DNA from: Primorskyibacter flagellatus
GTDB taxonomy: Bacteria > Pseudomonadota > Alphaproteobacteria > Rhodobacterales > Rhodobacteraceae
Direction of reading: 5' to 3'
Assembly: GCF_014638275.1 (NCBI RefSeq)
Contig: NZ_BMFJ01000002.1
Location: 124,001-188,000 of the forward strand
Length of the DNA stretch: 64,000 bases
The notes beneath the pieces were generated by a model. That model was not told where the DNA came from, did no database searches, and saw only the letters and a program-made list of their open reading frames with translations. The position numbers and the translations under genes were made by a program. Each line of letters starts with the position of its first letter. Position 1 is the stretch's first letter. This document shows positions 25,630 to 35,342 of this stretch, piece after piece.

Positions 25630-27161
25630 ATCCCGTCCTCCTCGACCTCGAGCGCCAGCGGCGCCGCCGGGACCGTGGCGAGATCCTCGACGCCGAGCGG
25701 CACCGAGGGCTTCGCCAGCCGGTTCCGCACCACCCAGATCAGACGCGTCTCGGCCCGCGTGATCGCCACATAGGCCAGCCGCTTCCACAGCGGCTGCCCC
25801 GCCTCGTTCCGCCCCATGCGCGCGGCGACGAAAAGGTCGGGCGCAAAGACCTGCACCTCGGGCCACTGCGACCCCTGCGCCTTGTGGATCGTCACCGCCG
25901 CCCCGTGCAGGAAGGTCGCGCCCATGCGCGCGGCGTAGGGAATGAAGGGTTCTTCCTCCTCCGGCTTCTCGATCTTCACGATGGACGCGGCGGACACCTG
26001 CGGGCTCTCCGCCCCCACCACATGCAGGCGCGAGAATCCCGGCTTCGACCCGGGGCCGAGGTAGACCACCTGCGCCCCCTTGATGAGCCCCCGCGCCTCA
26101 AGGTCCAGCCGCTTCTTGCGGTGCTTGAGAGGCAGCTCGATCCCGTCGCAGATCAGCGGCTCTCCGGGCAGAAGCGCATCCTCCGGCGCGCCGTGCACCG
26201 ACCGGAAGGCGTTGATCAGACGCACCCGCGTCGCGTTGCGCCAGACAAGAACCGGAGACCGCGCCATGAGATCGACCTCGACCCGCTGGCCCCAAACCAC
26301 GCGGTCATCGGCCTTCGCCTTGTCCTCGACCATGCGCTCGAAATCCTCGAAGCCGAGCGCGGGGTCGGCCAGGGCATGGGCGAGGTCCAGGATCGGGTTG
26401 TCCGCATCCTGCCGGTGCACCCGGTCCAGATGCATGACCTGCGGCGCCGCCAGCCGTTCGAACACCATCTGCCCCGACTGCCCGACAGGGGCCAGCTGCG
26501 CCGGATCGCCGAACAGCAGCAGGGTCGGAAAAATCTCCCTCAGGTCGTCGAACTGCCGGTCGTCCAGCATCGAGGCCTCGTCGATCAGCCCCATGTCCAG
26601 CGGATCGTCGCGACGCTTCCACCCGGTGATGAAATCCGACCCGCGCAGCCCCGCAGTCGCCAGCGCCCCCGGCACCGACTTGTTCGTCTGGTAGAACGCA
26701 TGCGCCCGGTCGAGCGCCGCATCGGTCAGCCCCTCGATCACCGGCCGCTCCCCTTCCCCGGCCAGCCATTCGGCAATCCGCTCGTATTCCGGGTCGTAGA
26801 CGGGCGTGTAAAGAATGCGGTGGATCGTCGTCGCCGGAACCCCGCGCAGCCGCAGGACCGAAGCCGCCTTGTTGGTCGGCGCAAGGATCGCCAGAGTGCG
26901 CCGCTGCTGCGTCTTTTTCGGTTCGTAATCGCCCGAGATCAGCGTCACCCCGGCCGCCTGCGCCGCCTGCGATACCGCCGACAGCAGCAGGGTCTTGCCC
27001 GACCCCGCCTTGCCGGTCACCGCCAGCACCTGCCCCTTCCCGGCGCCGGGGGGCCGCACGGTGCCGTCCTCCAGATCCACCCCGTCGGCCCGCAGCGCCT
27101 CCGCTATACGGTCGAAGGCCTCGGCCTGGTCATGCGAAAACGTTACGGAGGGAAGCGTCAT
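25626..27161 (-). CDS. RecD-like ATP-dependent DNA helicase
   Basis: The 511-residue protein has Walker A GKAGSGKT (residues 50-57), a DEAS-type Walker B (GLIDEASMLDD), LLFGDPAQLAPVGQSG (motif III), and the UvrD_C_2 end with AVTIHKAQGSQWPEV and YVAITRAETRL. This is the superfamily 1B RecD/Pif1-like arrangement without the RecD N-terminal partner-binding domain. It may act alone in DNA repair or recombination. It is the first gene of an operon with an SDR and a DoxX-like protein. The linkage to those genes has no obvious explanation. Confidence 0.88.
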   Translation of the reverse strand: MTLPSVTFSHDQAEAFDRIAEALRADGVDLEDGTVRPPGAGKGQVLAVTGKAGSGKTLLLSAVSQAAQAAGVTLISGDYEPKKTQQRRTLAILAPTNKAASVLRLRGVPATTIHRILYTPVYDPEYERIAEWLAGEGERPVIEGLTDAALDRAHAFYQTNKSVPGALATAGLRGSDFITGWKRRDDPLDMGLIDEASMLDDRQFDDLREIFPTLLLFGDPAQLAPVGQSGQMVFERLAAPQVMHLDRVHRQDADNPILDLAHALADPALGFEDFERMVEDKAKADDRVVWGQRVEVDLMARSPVLVWRNATRVRLINAFRSVHGAPEDALLPGEPLICDGIELPLKHRKKRLDLEARGLIKGAQVVYLGPGSKPGFSRLHVVGAESPQVSAASIVKIEKPEEEEPFIPYAARMGATFLHGAAVTIHKAQGSQWPEVQVFAPDLFVAARMGRNEAGQPLWKRLAYVAITRAETRLIWVVRNRLAKPSVPLGVEDLATVPAAPLALEVEEDGI

Positions 27162-27214
27162 GCGCGAACGTTACAATCACCCGACCCGATAGGCCAGCGG
27201 CGGCGTCGCCCGCC

Positions 27215-27322
27215 GGGGCGCTGCCCCGAACCCCGGGATATTTCCGGCAAGATGAATGGCAGCCGGGTCCATGTCATCTTGCCCGATATATCCCGGGAGG
27301 TCCGGAGGGCAGAGCCCTCCGG
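27215..27322. repeat. paired inverted copies of the dispersed repeat
   Basis: A forward copy (ggggcgctgcccc, then GGGATATTTCCGGCAAGATGA) is followed by an inverted copy (TCATCTTGCCCGATATATCCCGGG) and a ggagggcagagccctcc hairpin. It fills the 176 bp between ccr and the helicase gene and could fold into one long hairpin after the ccr stop. Confidence 0.75.
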
Positions 27323-27337
27323 CGCCTGTCAGCGGGC

Positions 27338-28627
27338 TCAGGCCTTCCCGGCCGCCAGCACGTCTTCCACGGTCCGAAGCCCCGGGCGCGGCGACTGGAC
27401 GAGCACCGCCATGTTGCCGGGCTTGTGTTCGTTCCGCAGCATCTTCATGTGCGCCTGCGGGATCTCGTCCCACGGGAACAGTTCGGACATGCAGGGATCG
27501 AGCCGGCGCTCCAGCATCAGCCGGTTCGCGCTGGCCGCCTGCTTGAGGTTGGCGAAATGCGAGCCCTGCAGGCGTTTCTGGTGCATCCACATGTAACGCA
27601 CGTCGAAGGTGCAGTTGAACCCGGTGGTCCCGGCGCAGATCACCACGATCCCGCCTTTCTTCACCACCAGCGTGGACACCGGGAAGGTCGACTCGCCCGG
27701 ATGTTCGAACACCATGTCGACCGAGACGCCCTTGCCGGTGATCTCCCAGATCGCCTTGCCGAACTTGCGCGCCTCTTTCAGCCATTCATTGTACTCGGGG
27801 CTGTTCACCGTCGGCAGCTGGCCCCAGCACTTGAAGTCCTTGCGGTTGATGACGCCCTTGGCCCCCTGGGCCATGACGAAATCACGCTTGGATTCGTCCG
27901 AGATCACGCCGATCGCATTGGCCCCTGCCGTCGCCGCCAGCTGGATCGCGTAGGAACCGAGCCCGCCGGAGGCGCCCCAGACCAGCACGTTCTGGCCGGG
28001 CTTGAGCTCATGCGGGTGGTGGCCGAACAGCATCCGGTAGGCGGTCGCCAGCGTCAGCGTGTAGCAGGCGCTCTCTTCCCAGGTCAGGTGCTTGGGGCGC
28101 GGCATCAGCTGCTGCGCCTGCACCTTGGTGAACTGCGCGAAGGAGCCGTCGCCGGTCTCGTAGCCCCAGATCCGCTGCGTGGGGGAGAACATCGGGTCGC
28201 CGCCGTTGCATTCCTCGTCGTCGCCGTCGTCCTGGTTGCAGTGGATCACGACCTCGTCGCCCACCTTCCAGTTCTTCACCGCGGACCCGACCGCCCACAC
28301 GATGCCCGAGGCATCCGATCCCGCGATGTGGAAATCCTGCCCGTGCACGTCGAACGGAGAGATCGGCTGCCCGAGCCCGGCCCAGACGCCATTGTAGTTC
28401 ACGCCAGCGGCCATGACGAGAACCAGCACCTCGTGGCTGTCCACCTGCCAGGTATCGACGACCTCTTTCTTGAAGCTGACGTCAGGCTCTCCGTGGCGTT
28501 CGCGCCGGATCGCCCAGGCGTACATCTTCTTGGGCACATAGCCGAGCGGCGGCAGTTCGCCGATCTCGTAGAGGTCTTTCTCCGGGGCGTCGTAGGGTGC
28601 GATGCCCGTATCCGTGTCCAGTGCCAT
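27338..28627 (-). CDS. ccr: crotonyl-CoA carboxylase/reductase
   Basis: The 429-residue medium-chain reductase family enzyme has the Ccr-specific N-terminus (DLYEIGELPPLGYVPKKMYAW), an NADPH-binding VLVWGASGGLGSYAIQLA and the long insertion with CNQDDGDDEECNGGDPMFSPTQ written here by segment. It converts crotonyl-CoA, CO2 and NADPH to ethylmalonyl-CoA, the committed step of the ethylmalonyl-CoA pathway for acetyl-CoA assimilation. ATG 28627 has an AAGGAGGT box 5 bp upstream; the ATG at 28705 lies in the leader. It is divergent from ecm across a 379 bp regulatory region. Confidence 0.96.
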   Translation of the reverse strand: MALDTDTGIAPYDAPEKDLYEIGELPPLGYVPKKMYAWAIRRERHGEPDVSFKKEVVDTWQVDSHEVLVLVMAAGVNYNGVWAGLGQPISPFDVHGQDFHIAGSDASGIVWAVGSAVKNWKVGDEVVIHCNQDDGDDEECNGGDPMFSPTQRIWGYETGDGSFAQFTKVQAQQLMPRPKHLTWEESACYTLTLATAYRMLFGHHPHELKPGQNVLVWGASGGLGSYAIQLAATAGANAIGVISDESKRDFVMAQGAKGVINRKDFKCWGQLPTVNSPEYNEWLKEARKFGKAIWEITGKGVSVDMVFEHPGESTFPVSTLVVKKGGIVVICAGTTGFNCTFDVRYMWMHQKRLQGSHFANLKQAASANRLMLERRLDPCMSELFPWDEIPQAHMKMLRNEHKPGNMAVLVQSPRPGLRTVEDVLAAGKA

Positions 28628-29006
28628 TGGAACCTCCTTCAAACTGATGCCGCATTGCAGAATCGCGGCGGGCTGAGTGACGGGATATAATCCGTCTCGC
28701 AACATTGCAATGATTTTCGGCTTTGTTTTGTAATTTTATGTCGCAGCCGATCCCAGCCCTGACCAGACACTTCAGGGCACCTCCGGGAAAGGGCAATGCC
28801 CTGTCAGACTCTGCCTCCACAGGGACGAGTCGGGCCAGAAAATTCGGACGGCGGGGTCCGGGTCAAAGGATTCTGCCCGCACCGTGGCGCTGTCGTGCTA
28901 GACTTCAGGGGTGTCGCCGCGACGCGGCGAATTGACATGGCCACATTCTTTCCTATACCCACACTCAGACGTAATAATCTTGCGCAACCGAATCCGGAGG
29001 CCCGAC
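28628..29006. promoter_or_regulatory. divergent ccr-ecm control region
   Basis: This 379 bp region has no credible gene. On the ccr side it holds CATTGCAATG (28703-28712, exact palindrome), a GACGG / CCGTC inverted pair around gatataat (28679-28696), and gcattgcag at 28652-28660. The last two resemble TGC/GCA-type sites. A TTGCAA and a TATATC on the minus strand may be the ccr promoter, though the 15 bp gap is short. The ecm side has the promoter listed at 28932. Confidence 0.55.
28932..28959 (+). promoter_or_regulatory. candidate sigma70-type promoter of ecm
   Basis: TTGACA (28932-28937) and TATACC (28954-28959) are 16 bp apart, 48 bp upstream of the ecm ATG. The ribosome-binding site ccggagg at 28994-29000 follows. 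Confidence 0.65.
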
Positions 29007-30974
29007 ATGACCGAGACGAAGAAGGACAAGCCCTGGCTGTTCCGCACATACTCGGGGCATTCGACGGCCGCGGCGTCCAACGAACTGTACCGCGGCAATC
29101 TTGCCAAGGGGCAGACCGGCCTGTCCGTCGCCTTCGACCTGCCGACCCAGACCGGATACGACAGCGATCACGTTCTGGCGCGCGGCGAGGTCGGCAAGGT
29201 CGGCGTCCCGATCTCTCATCTCGGCGACATGCGCACGCTCTTCGACCAGATCCCGCTGGCCGAGATGAACACCTCCATGACGATCAACGCGACCGCCCCC
29301 TGGCTGCTGTCGCTCTATATCGCCGTGGCCGAGGAACAGGGCGCCGACCCGAAGGTCCTGCAGGGCACGGTGCAGAACGACCTCATCAAGGAATACCTGA
29401 GCCGGGGCACCTACATCTGCCCGCCCGCGCCCAGCCTCAAGATGATCGCCGACGTGGCCGAATACTGCTATCTCGAGGTTCCCAAGTGGAACCCGATGAA
29501 CGTCTGCTCCTACCACCTGCAGGAGGCGGGCGCGACGCCGGAACAGGAACTCGCCTACGCCCTGGCAACCGGGATGGCGGTGCTGGACGAACTTAGGCCC
29601 CGCGTCCCGGCAGAGGACTTCCCGACCGTCGTTGGCCGCATCTCCTTCTTCGTGAACGCCGGCATCCGCTTCGTCACCGAGATGTGCAAGATGCGCGCCT
29701 TCGTCGACCTGTGGGACGAAATCTGCGCCGAACGTTACGGAGTCGAGGATCCCAAGTTCCGCCGCTTCCGCTACGGCGTTCAGGTCAACTCCCTCGGCCT
29801 GACCGAACAGCAGCCGGAAAACAACGTGTACCGCATCCTGATCGAGATGCTGGCCGTGACGCTGTCGAAAAAGGCCCGCGCCCGCGCCGTGCAGCTGCCC
29901 GCCTGGAACGAGGCGCTTGGCCTGCCCCGCCCCTGGGACCAGCAGTGGTCTCTTCGCATGCAGCAGATCATGGCCTATGAGACCGACCTGCTGGAATACG
30001 GCGATCTCTTCGACGGCAACCCCGCCGTGGACGCCAAGGTCGAGGCGCTCAAGAACGGTGCCCGCGCCGAACTCGCCAACCTCGATTCCATGGGCGGCGC
30101 TGTTGCGGCGATCGACTATATGAAGTCCCGGCTGGTCGAATCCAACGCCGAACGGGTCAACCGGATCGAAACGAACGAGACCATCGTCGTCGGTGTGAAC
30201 CGCTGGATCGAGGCAGAGCCGTCGCCGCTCATGGGCGAAGACGGCGGTATCATGACCGTCGACCCGGCGGTCGAGGCGGACCAGATCGACCGCCTCAGGG
30301 CCTGGCGCGCGGCACGCGACGAAACGGCGGTGAAAGCCGCCCTCGCCGCCCTGCGTGAAGCCGCCGCCAAGGGCGAAAACTGCATGCCGGCCTCCATCGC
30401 CGCGGCCAGGGCCGGGGTCACCACCGGTGAATGGGCTGCGCAGATGCGCGCCGTGCATGGCGAATACCGGGGGCCGACGGGCGTCTCCGCCTCCGTCTCG
30501 AACAAGACCGAGGGGCTGGACGACATCCGGGACGCGGTGGATGCGGTGTCCGACAAGCTCGGCCGCCGGCTGAAGTTCGTCATCGGCAAACCCGGCCTCG
30601 ACGGCCATTCCAACGGAGCCGAACAGATCGCCTTCCGCGCCCGCGACTGCGGCATGGACATCAACTACGACGGCATCCGCCTGACGCCGGAAGAGATCGT
30701 GACCCGCGCCCTGGATCAGAAGGCCCATGTGGTCGGCCTGTCCATCCTGTCCGGTTCGCACCTTCCGCTGGTGGAGGAAGTGATGACCCGCATGCGCGAG
30801 GCGGGGCTCTCGGACACGCCGGTGATCGTCGGCGGCATCATTCCGGACGAGGACGCCCGCCGGCTGCTCGCCATGGGGGTCGCCAAGGTCTACACACCCA
30901 AGGATTTCCAGTTGAACGCCATCATGATGGATGTGGTCTCGCTCGCCGATCCCAAGGCCGTCGCGGCGGAATAG
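29007..30974 (+). CDS. ecm: ethylmalonyl-CoA mutase
   Basis: The 655-residue B12 enzyme begins [21 protein letters not shown], has the acyl-CoA-mutase TIM-barrel with [13 protein letters not shown], and ends in a cobalamin domain with D532-G-H534-S-N-G537 (the DxHxxG cobalt-ligand motif), then LSILSGSH and VIVGGIIP. It converts (2R)-ethylmalonyl-CoA to (2S)-methylsuccinyl-CoA. This size and start distinguish it from methylmalonyl-CoA mutase. ATG 29007 has ccggagg 6 bp upstream; the frame extends upstream to 28911. It is divergent from ccr. Confidence 0.95.
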   Translation: MTETKKDKPWLFRTYSGHSTAAASNELYRGNLAKGQTGLSVAFDLPTQTGYDSDHVLARGEVGKVGVPISHLGDMRTLFDQIPLAEMNTSMTINATAPWLLSLYIAVAEEQGADPKVLQGTVQNDLIKEYLSRGTYICPPAPSLKMIADVAEYCYLEVPKWNPMNVCSYHLQEAGATPEQELAYALATGMAVLDELRPRVPAEDFPTVVGRISFFVNAGIRFVTEMCKMRAFVDLWDEICAERYGVEDPKFRRFRYGVQVNSLGLTEQQPENNVYRILIEMLAVTLSKKARARAVQLPAWNEALGLPRPWDQQWSLRMQQIMAYETDLLEYGDLFDGNPAVDAKVEALKNGARAELANLDSMGGAVAAIDYMKSRLVESNAERVNRIETNETIVVGVNRWIEAEPSPLMGEDGGIMTVDPAVEADQIDRLRAWRAARDETAVKAALAALREAAAKGENCMPASIAAARAGVTTGEWAAQMRAVHGEYRGPTGVSASVSNKTEGLDDIRDAVDAVSDKLGRRLKFVIGKPGLDGHSNGAEQIAFRARDCGMDINYDGIRLTPEEIVTRALDQKAHVVGLSILSGSHLPLVEEVMTRMREAGLSDTPVIVGGIIPDEDARRLLAMGVAKVYTPKDFQLNAIMMDVVSLADPKAVAAE

Positions 30975-30981
30975 GACGGAC

Positions 30982-31087
30982 AGGGGCGCTGCCCCTGCCG
31001 CCGCTGCGCGGCGACCCCGGGATATTTCAGGCAAGATGAAGCCGGAACACGTTTCATCTTGCCGACAAATATCCCCGCCGGAGGCGA
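30982..31087. repeat. paired inverted copies of the dispersed repeat
   Basis: aggggcgctgcccct hairpin, then GGGATATTTCAGGCAAGATGA, then after 11 bases the inverted TTTCATCTTGCC...AAATATCCCC and a cgccggaggcg end. It lies between ecm and deoD and could form a long stem that ends ecm transcription. Confidence 0.75.
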
Positions 31088-31185
31088 CGCGCCTGTGCCA
31101 CCGGCGTGACATCACCCGCCGCGTCGCCGTGGACAATTCCCCCTCCTGTGCCGATAGTCCCCGCGAACCAAGCGGGAGACACCAG

Positions 31186-31890
31186 ATGACCATCCATATC
31201 GGGGCCGCCCCCGGCCAGATCGCCGAAACCGTGCTGATGCCCGGAGACCCGTACCGGGCGAAATGGGCGGCGGAGACCTTCCTGGACGGCGCGGAACTGG
31301 TGAACGAGGTGCGCGGCATGCTCGGCTTCACCGGGACCTGGCGCGGCCACCGGGTGACGATCCAGGGCTCGGGCATGGGCATGCCGTCGCTGTCGATCTA
31401 CGCCAACGAACTGATCCGCGACTACGGAGCGCAGACGCTTATCCGGATCGGGTCCTGCGGCGCCATGCAGGACCATGTCGGCATCCGCGACGTGATCCTC
31501 GCCATGTCGGCCACGTCGGTCTCCACCCCCTCGCTCGGTTTCTTTCGCGAGGTGAACTTCGCCCCGACCGCCGACTTCGGCCTTCTGCACAAGGCTTTCC
31601 ACGCCGCCGAGGCGAAAGGCGTGAAGACCCACACCGGCGGCATCTATTCGGCGGATGTCTTCTATGCCGAACGGCCCGACCTCGACGAGGCGATGGAGCG
31701 GCACGGCATCCTCGCCGTCGAGATGGAGGCGGCGGAGCTTTACACCCTCGCCGCCCGCTACGGCCGCCGCGCGCTGGCCGTTCTGACCGTGTCGGACCAT
31801 CTCAAGACACACGAGGCCCTTCCTGCCGCCGACCGGGAAAAGAGCTTCGGCGACATGGTGGAGATCGCGCTGGAAGCCGCGTTCTCCTGA
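31186..31890 (+). CDS. deoD: purine-nucleoside phosphorylase (DeoD type)
   Basis: The 234-residue enzyme has the hexameric PNP features: [10 protein letters not shown] near the N-terminus, [25 protein letters not shown] and [15 protein letters not shown] with VSDHL near the end. It splits purine nucleosides with phosphate, giving free bases that xanthine dehydrogenase can oxidise. ATG 31186 has gcgggaga upstream; the longer open frame reads through the repeat. It is monocistronic, with 64 bp to the convergent creD. Confidence 0.94.
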   Translation: MTIHIGAAPGQIAETVLMPGDPYRAKWAAETFLDGAELVNEVRGMLGFTGTWRGHRVTIQGSGMGMPSLSIYANELIRDYGAQTLIRIGSCGAMQDHVGIRDVILAMSATSVSTPSLGFFREVNFAPTADFGLLHKAFHAAEAKGVKTHTGGIYSADVFYAERPDLDEAMERHGILAVEMEAAELYTLAARYGRRALAVLTVSDHLKTHEALPAADREKSFGDMVEIALEAAFS

Positions 31891-31954
31891 CCGGGACAGA
31901 CGGCGGGAAATCCCCGGCTCCGGCCCGAGGACGCCGGTTCTGCCAGTGGCCGTG

Positions 31955-33382
31955 TCAGCCTCCCGCCGGGCCGGGGGATCTCCCGTCAGGCGCCGGAACT
32001 TCAGCTTTTTTCCGCCCGAAGACGCCCGTCCCTTCCGGCCCGTACCATTCCTCGTTCCGGGTCGCGAACATCGTCGCGGCGATGGCCACGAAGGCCAGTG
32101 TCGACCCGGCCAGCAGGGCGTAATCCTGGCTCTGCAGGATCAGGAACAGCACCGCGTAGACCAGTGCAAGCATCGCCCCCAGGACAAGCGATCGCTTGCC
32201 AAGCCCCAGCCCGATCCAGCCGAACAGCGTCAGCAGAACCGTCACCGCCCCCGCCGCGATCAGATAGGCCGGACCGAACCCGATCTGTTCGGCGTAGGAC
32301 ACCATGAGCAGCACGAAGGTCGACTGCGCCAGCCCGATCAGAAAGTACTGCACCGGATGCACCGGGGTCGCGCGGTTGCGGTCCACCAGAAGCACCGTCA
32401 GGAAGGTCAGCGCGATGTAGAGAATACCGTAGCGCGATGCCCTGTAGGCCTTCTGATAGAAGTCGTTCGGCTCGTAGAGGCTGACCCCGAACCCCATGAG
32501 GCCAAGCGCATAGGGCGACACCTCCTCCCGCGTGACCTGTTGCAGCGACCGCGCCAGGTGCGGGATTGTCCAGCTGGCGGTAAATCCTGTTTCCGTCACC
32601 TCGGACTCGTCGGGCAGGAAGGCTCCGGTAAAGCTCGGGTCCGGCCAGTCCGAGCTCATTGTGACCCGGCTGGTTCGCCCGACCGGTGCGATCAGGAACC
32701 GCCCCGCCCCGTTCAGCCCGAGCGACAGGTGATAGCCCCCGCCGCCGCGTGGATCGCCCAGCTCTGCCCGGATGCCGGGCTGGTCGGGGGTGCCCGAGGG
32801 CTCCATCGCGATCTCGCCCGACGGACCGGTCAGAACCGCATCGCCGCGCAGCCCGGCAGAGTTGGACACGAAAACCTCGAGCCAGGCCTCCTCCCACTGG
32901 ATGACCGAACTCCCCGCGTTGAGCGCGGCGAGCGTGTCGGCGGGAAAGTCGAAATCCACCTCGATCTGCGCGCGATAGACAGGCGCGGTAAAGATGCCGC
33001 GGCGGCGCAGTTCCGTCGTACTGGACACCGTCGCCTCGAAGGTCCGGGGGTAGACGTGGATCGGAGCACGCCGCTCTGTCACCCGCTGCCGCACCGTCTC
33101 GGTACGCGCGCGGCCCGTTGCGGGGTCGATCAGCGCCGCGCCGGTCTCGGGGTCGGTCTTGTCACGCAGGGTCTCGCGGATCACCTCCTCCGTAACCGGG
33201 ATCACCAGCCGTGGCCCGGCAAAGGACTGCTCCCCGCCCCAGGTGCGTCCGATCTCTGTCACCGTGTCGTTCGACAGGGTGCGCCGGCCGCCGACGACCT
33301 CGGCCACGAAGAAAAGCGGGATAAACATCAGCAGGATCAGCACCCCGACAACCAGAAACCGCATTCCGAAACCGCGCCGCAT
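31955..33382 (-). CDS. creD: CreD family inner-membrane protein
   Basis: The 475-residue protein has one N-terminal membrane segment (FLVVGVLILLMFIPLFFVAEVV shown as segment), a large periplasmic domain with RTWGGEQSFAGPRLVIPV, and about five C-terminal membrane segments including DRNRATPVHPVQYFLIG and LAQSTFVLLMVSYAEQIGF. This matches E. coli CreD in order and length. CreD is part of the CreBC stress regulon and affects envelope properties; its biochemical role is unclear. No creBC genes are visible in the window. Confidence 0.88.
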   Translation of the reverse strand: MRRGFGMRFLVVGVLILLMFIPLFFVAEVVGGRRTLSNDTVTEIGRTWGGEQSFAGPRLVIPVTEEVIRETLRDKTDPETGAALIDPATGRARTETVRQRVTERRAPIHVYPRTFEATVSSTTELRRRGIFTAPVYRAQIEVDFDFPADTLAALNAGSSVIQWEEAWLEVFVSNSAGLRGDAVLTGPSGEIAMEPSGTPDQPGIRAELGDPRGGGGYHLSLGLNGAGRFLIAPVGRTSRVTMSSDWPDPSFTGAFLPDESEVTETGFTASWTIPHLARSLQQVTREEVSPYALGLMGFGVSLYEPNDFYQKAYRASRYGILYIALTFLTVLLVDRNRATPVHPVQYFLIGLAQSTFVLLMVSYAEQIGFGPAYLIAAGAVTVLLTLFGWIGLGLGKRSLVLGAMLALVYAVLFLILQSQDYALLAGSTLAFVAIAATMFATRNEEWYGPEGTGVFGRKKAEVPAPDGRSPGPAGG

Positions 33383-33496
33383 GGAACCCCCGCACTTGAC
33401 CGTGGTCAGGTTAGCGGGGCCGGACGCCGGGCGGTAGGGGATGTTTGCAATGAACGGCGGAATGCCCCCGAGGGCGGTATCCGATCCGCCGCCCTC

Positions 33497-34339
33497 CTAC
33501 GTCCCGTGCGTGCCGGAATAGCCGTTGCGCGCCGGGCTCTTCCAGCCTTCCAGCGCCCCCGGCTGCGCAGCGAAGACCTCTACCAGCAGCGGGAAGCAGG
33601 CAGCGGTGTCCGAGGAATGCTCTGACGAACAGTCGCCCCCCGGACAGGCTGAAAGCACGCCCAGCAGGTCGATTTCCGCGAAGAACTCAAGGTAGTCGCC
33701 GGGCCGCACCGGAGAGGCTTTCATGAAATACTGCCCGGTGTCGCGGGTGAACCCGGTGCACATGAAGACGTTGAGCACGTCATGTACCGCGCCCGCGGCC
33801 TCCGCCACCGGCATCCCCGTCGCCGCGGCAAACCCGCGGGTGAGATTGGAATGGCAGCAGTGGTGATAGTCCTCCCCGCTGAGCAGGTGGTGCGTATGCG
33901 GATCGCAGCGCGTGCCGATCACGTCATGCACCCGGCCCCCGTGTTCGTCCGCCCCGTACCAGCCGAGCGTATCCTCTACCATGGTCGCCATCGGACGCAG
34001 GTAGGGAAAGCAGCTCCACATCCGGTCGCCGACGGTCAGATGCGTTCCGTGCAGCGCGCGGGTCTTGCCGGAGTAGAACCGTTCCGACAGGTCGGCGGCG
34101 TTCCACAGGTTCAGGTCCCCGACCTGCGGCCCCTCGACCGAAGTGATGCGGAAGAACCCGCCCGCGGGAACCTCGAAGGCCGCCGCATCGCGCGGCGGCA
34201 CCACGACCTCCGCCACCTTCTGCGCCCCGGCCCGCGCTGTGCGATAAAGCCCGAGGTCCGGCTGCGGCAGGGTCCCGGTCGGGTAGCATATCACCGGCGC
34301 AACGGCACGGCGGAGGGCGGCATCGGAAGGCTCTGTCAT
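33497..34339 (-). CDS. DUF1989 (urea carboxylase-associated) family protein
   Basis: The 280-residue protein has the family segments VVPPRDAAAFEVPAGGFFRI, VGDLNLWNAADLSERFY, LTVGDRMWSCFPYLRPM and the histidine/cysteine-rich DPHTHHLLSGEDYHHCCHSN. DUF1989 proteins include the urea/guanidine carboxylase-associated proteins. ATG 34339 (MTEPSDAALRR) is preferred over the upstream in-frame ATG at 34465, which would overlap the divergent gene start. No urea carboxylase genes are beside it, so its partner is unknown. Confidence 0.85.
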   Translation of the reverse strand: MTEPSDAALRRAVAPVICYPTGTLPQPDLGLYRTARAGAQKVAEVVVPPRDAAAFEVPAGGFFRITSVEGPQVGDLNLWNAADLSERFYSGKTRALHGTHLTVGDRMWSCFPYLRPMATMVEDTLGWYGADEHGGRVHDVIGTRCDPHTHHLLSGEDYHHCCHSNLTRGFAAATGMPVAEAAGAVHDVLNVFMCTGFTRDTGQYFMKASPVRPGDYLEFFAEIDLLGVLSACPGGDCSSEHSSDTAACFPLLVEVFAAQPGALEGWKSPARNGYSGTHGT

Positions 34340-34463
34340 GCGCGGATCCTGCGCCGCCGCGCGGTTCTGCGCAATCCCGAACAGACGCCCCGACTGGTGA
34401 GCATTGAGCAAGGCGCGCAATGCTGCTCTAGTCGCGTCAACCGCATAAAAGGGAGACCACGCC

Positions 34464-35342
34464 ATGCCCGACGATACCTACACCCCGCCCGAGGTCTGGA
34501 CCTGGGACAAGGAAAGCGGCGGCCGTTTCGCCAGCATCAACCGTCCCGTGTCCGGCGCGACCCATGACAAGCCGCTTCAGGTCGGCAAGCACCCGTTGCA
34601 GCTTTACTCTCTCGCCACGCCGAACGGCCAGAAGGTCACCATCCTGCTGGAAGAGCTGCTCGCCGCCGGTCACACCGGCGCGGAATACGACGCCTGGCTG
34701 ATCAATATCGGGGACGGGGACCAGTTCGGGTCCGGTTTCGTGGAGGCAAATCCGAACTCCAAGATCCCCGCGCTTGTCGACCATTCCGGGGACAAGCCGG
34801 TGCGGGTCTTCGAATCCGGCCACATCCTGCTGTACCTTGCGGAAAAGTTCGGGGCCTTCCTGCCCCAGGACCACGCCGCGCGGACCGAGGCGATGAACTG
34901 GCTCTTCTGGCTTCAGGGTTCCGCCCCCTATCTCGGCGGCGGCTTCGGCCATTTCTACGCCTATGCGCCGTTCAAGATGGAATACCCGATCAACCGCTTC
35001 GCGATGGAGGTGAAACGCCAGCTCGACGTGCTGGACAAGCATCTCGCCGACAATGAATTCCTTTCGGGCAGCGAATACTCCATCGCCGACATGGCCACCG
35101 CGCCCTGGTACGGGCGAATGGTGACGGACGGAGCCTATGGGGAATCCAAGACCTTCCTATCCACGCACGAATACAAGAACGTCATCAGATGGGCCGACAC
35201 GATCTTTGCCCGCCCCGCAGTCAAGCGCGGCCGCATGGTCAACGCAGCGAGCGGAGAGCCGTCGCAACAACTGCGCGAACGCCATGACGCGAGCGATTTC
35301 GACACGAAGACCCAGGACAAGATCGAGGCCGCGGCCAAGTGA
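34464..35342 (+). CDS. yghU: YghU-type glutathione S-transferase
   Basis: The 292-residue protein has the YghU-specific N-terminus (TPPEVWTWDKESGGRFASINRP), a thioredoxin-like domain with LYSLATPNGQKVTILLEEL and NPNSKIPAL, and a helical C-terminal domain. YghU/Ure2p-like GSTs have disulfide-bond oxidoreductase activity with glutathione. It is cytoplasmic. The stop overlaps the following gene (GTGA), so both are cotranscribed. The start at 34464 has aaaagggaga upstream. Confidence 0.92.
   Translation: MPDDTYTPPEVWTWDKESGGRFASINRPVSGATHDKPLQVGKHPLQLYSLATPNGQKVTILLEELLAAGHTGAEYDAWLINIGDGDQFGSGFVEANPNSKIPALVDHSGDKPVRVFESGHILLYLAEKFGAFLPQDHAARTEAMNWLFWLQGSAPYLGGGFGHFYAYAPFKMEYPINRFAMEVKRQLDVLDKHLADNEFLSGSEYSIADMATAPWYGRMVTDGAYGESKTFLSTHEYKNVIRWADTIFARPAVKRGRMVNAASGEPSQQLRERHDASDFDTKTQDKIEAAAK

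Noticed and set aside
28932..28959. FnrL or CRP-type site at the ecm promoter
   Set aside because: No TTGAT-N4-ATCAA or TGTGA-N6-TCACA pattern is present; only the sigma70-type boxes are supported.
27215..31087. CRISPR array made of the repeated GGATATTT/GGCAAGATGAA units
   Set aside because: Copies are scattered over the window, face each other in pairs and have no regular spacers or cas genes.
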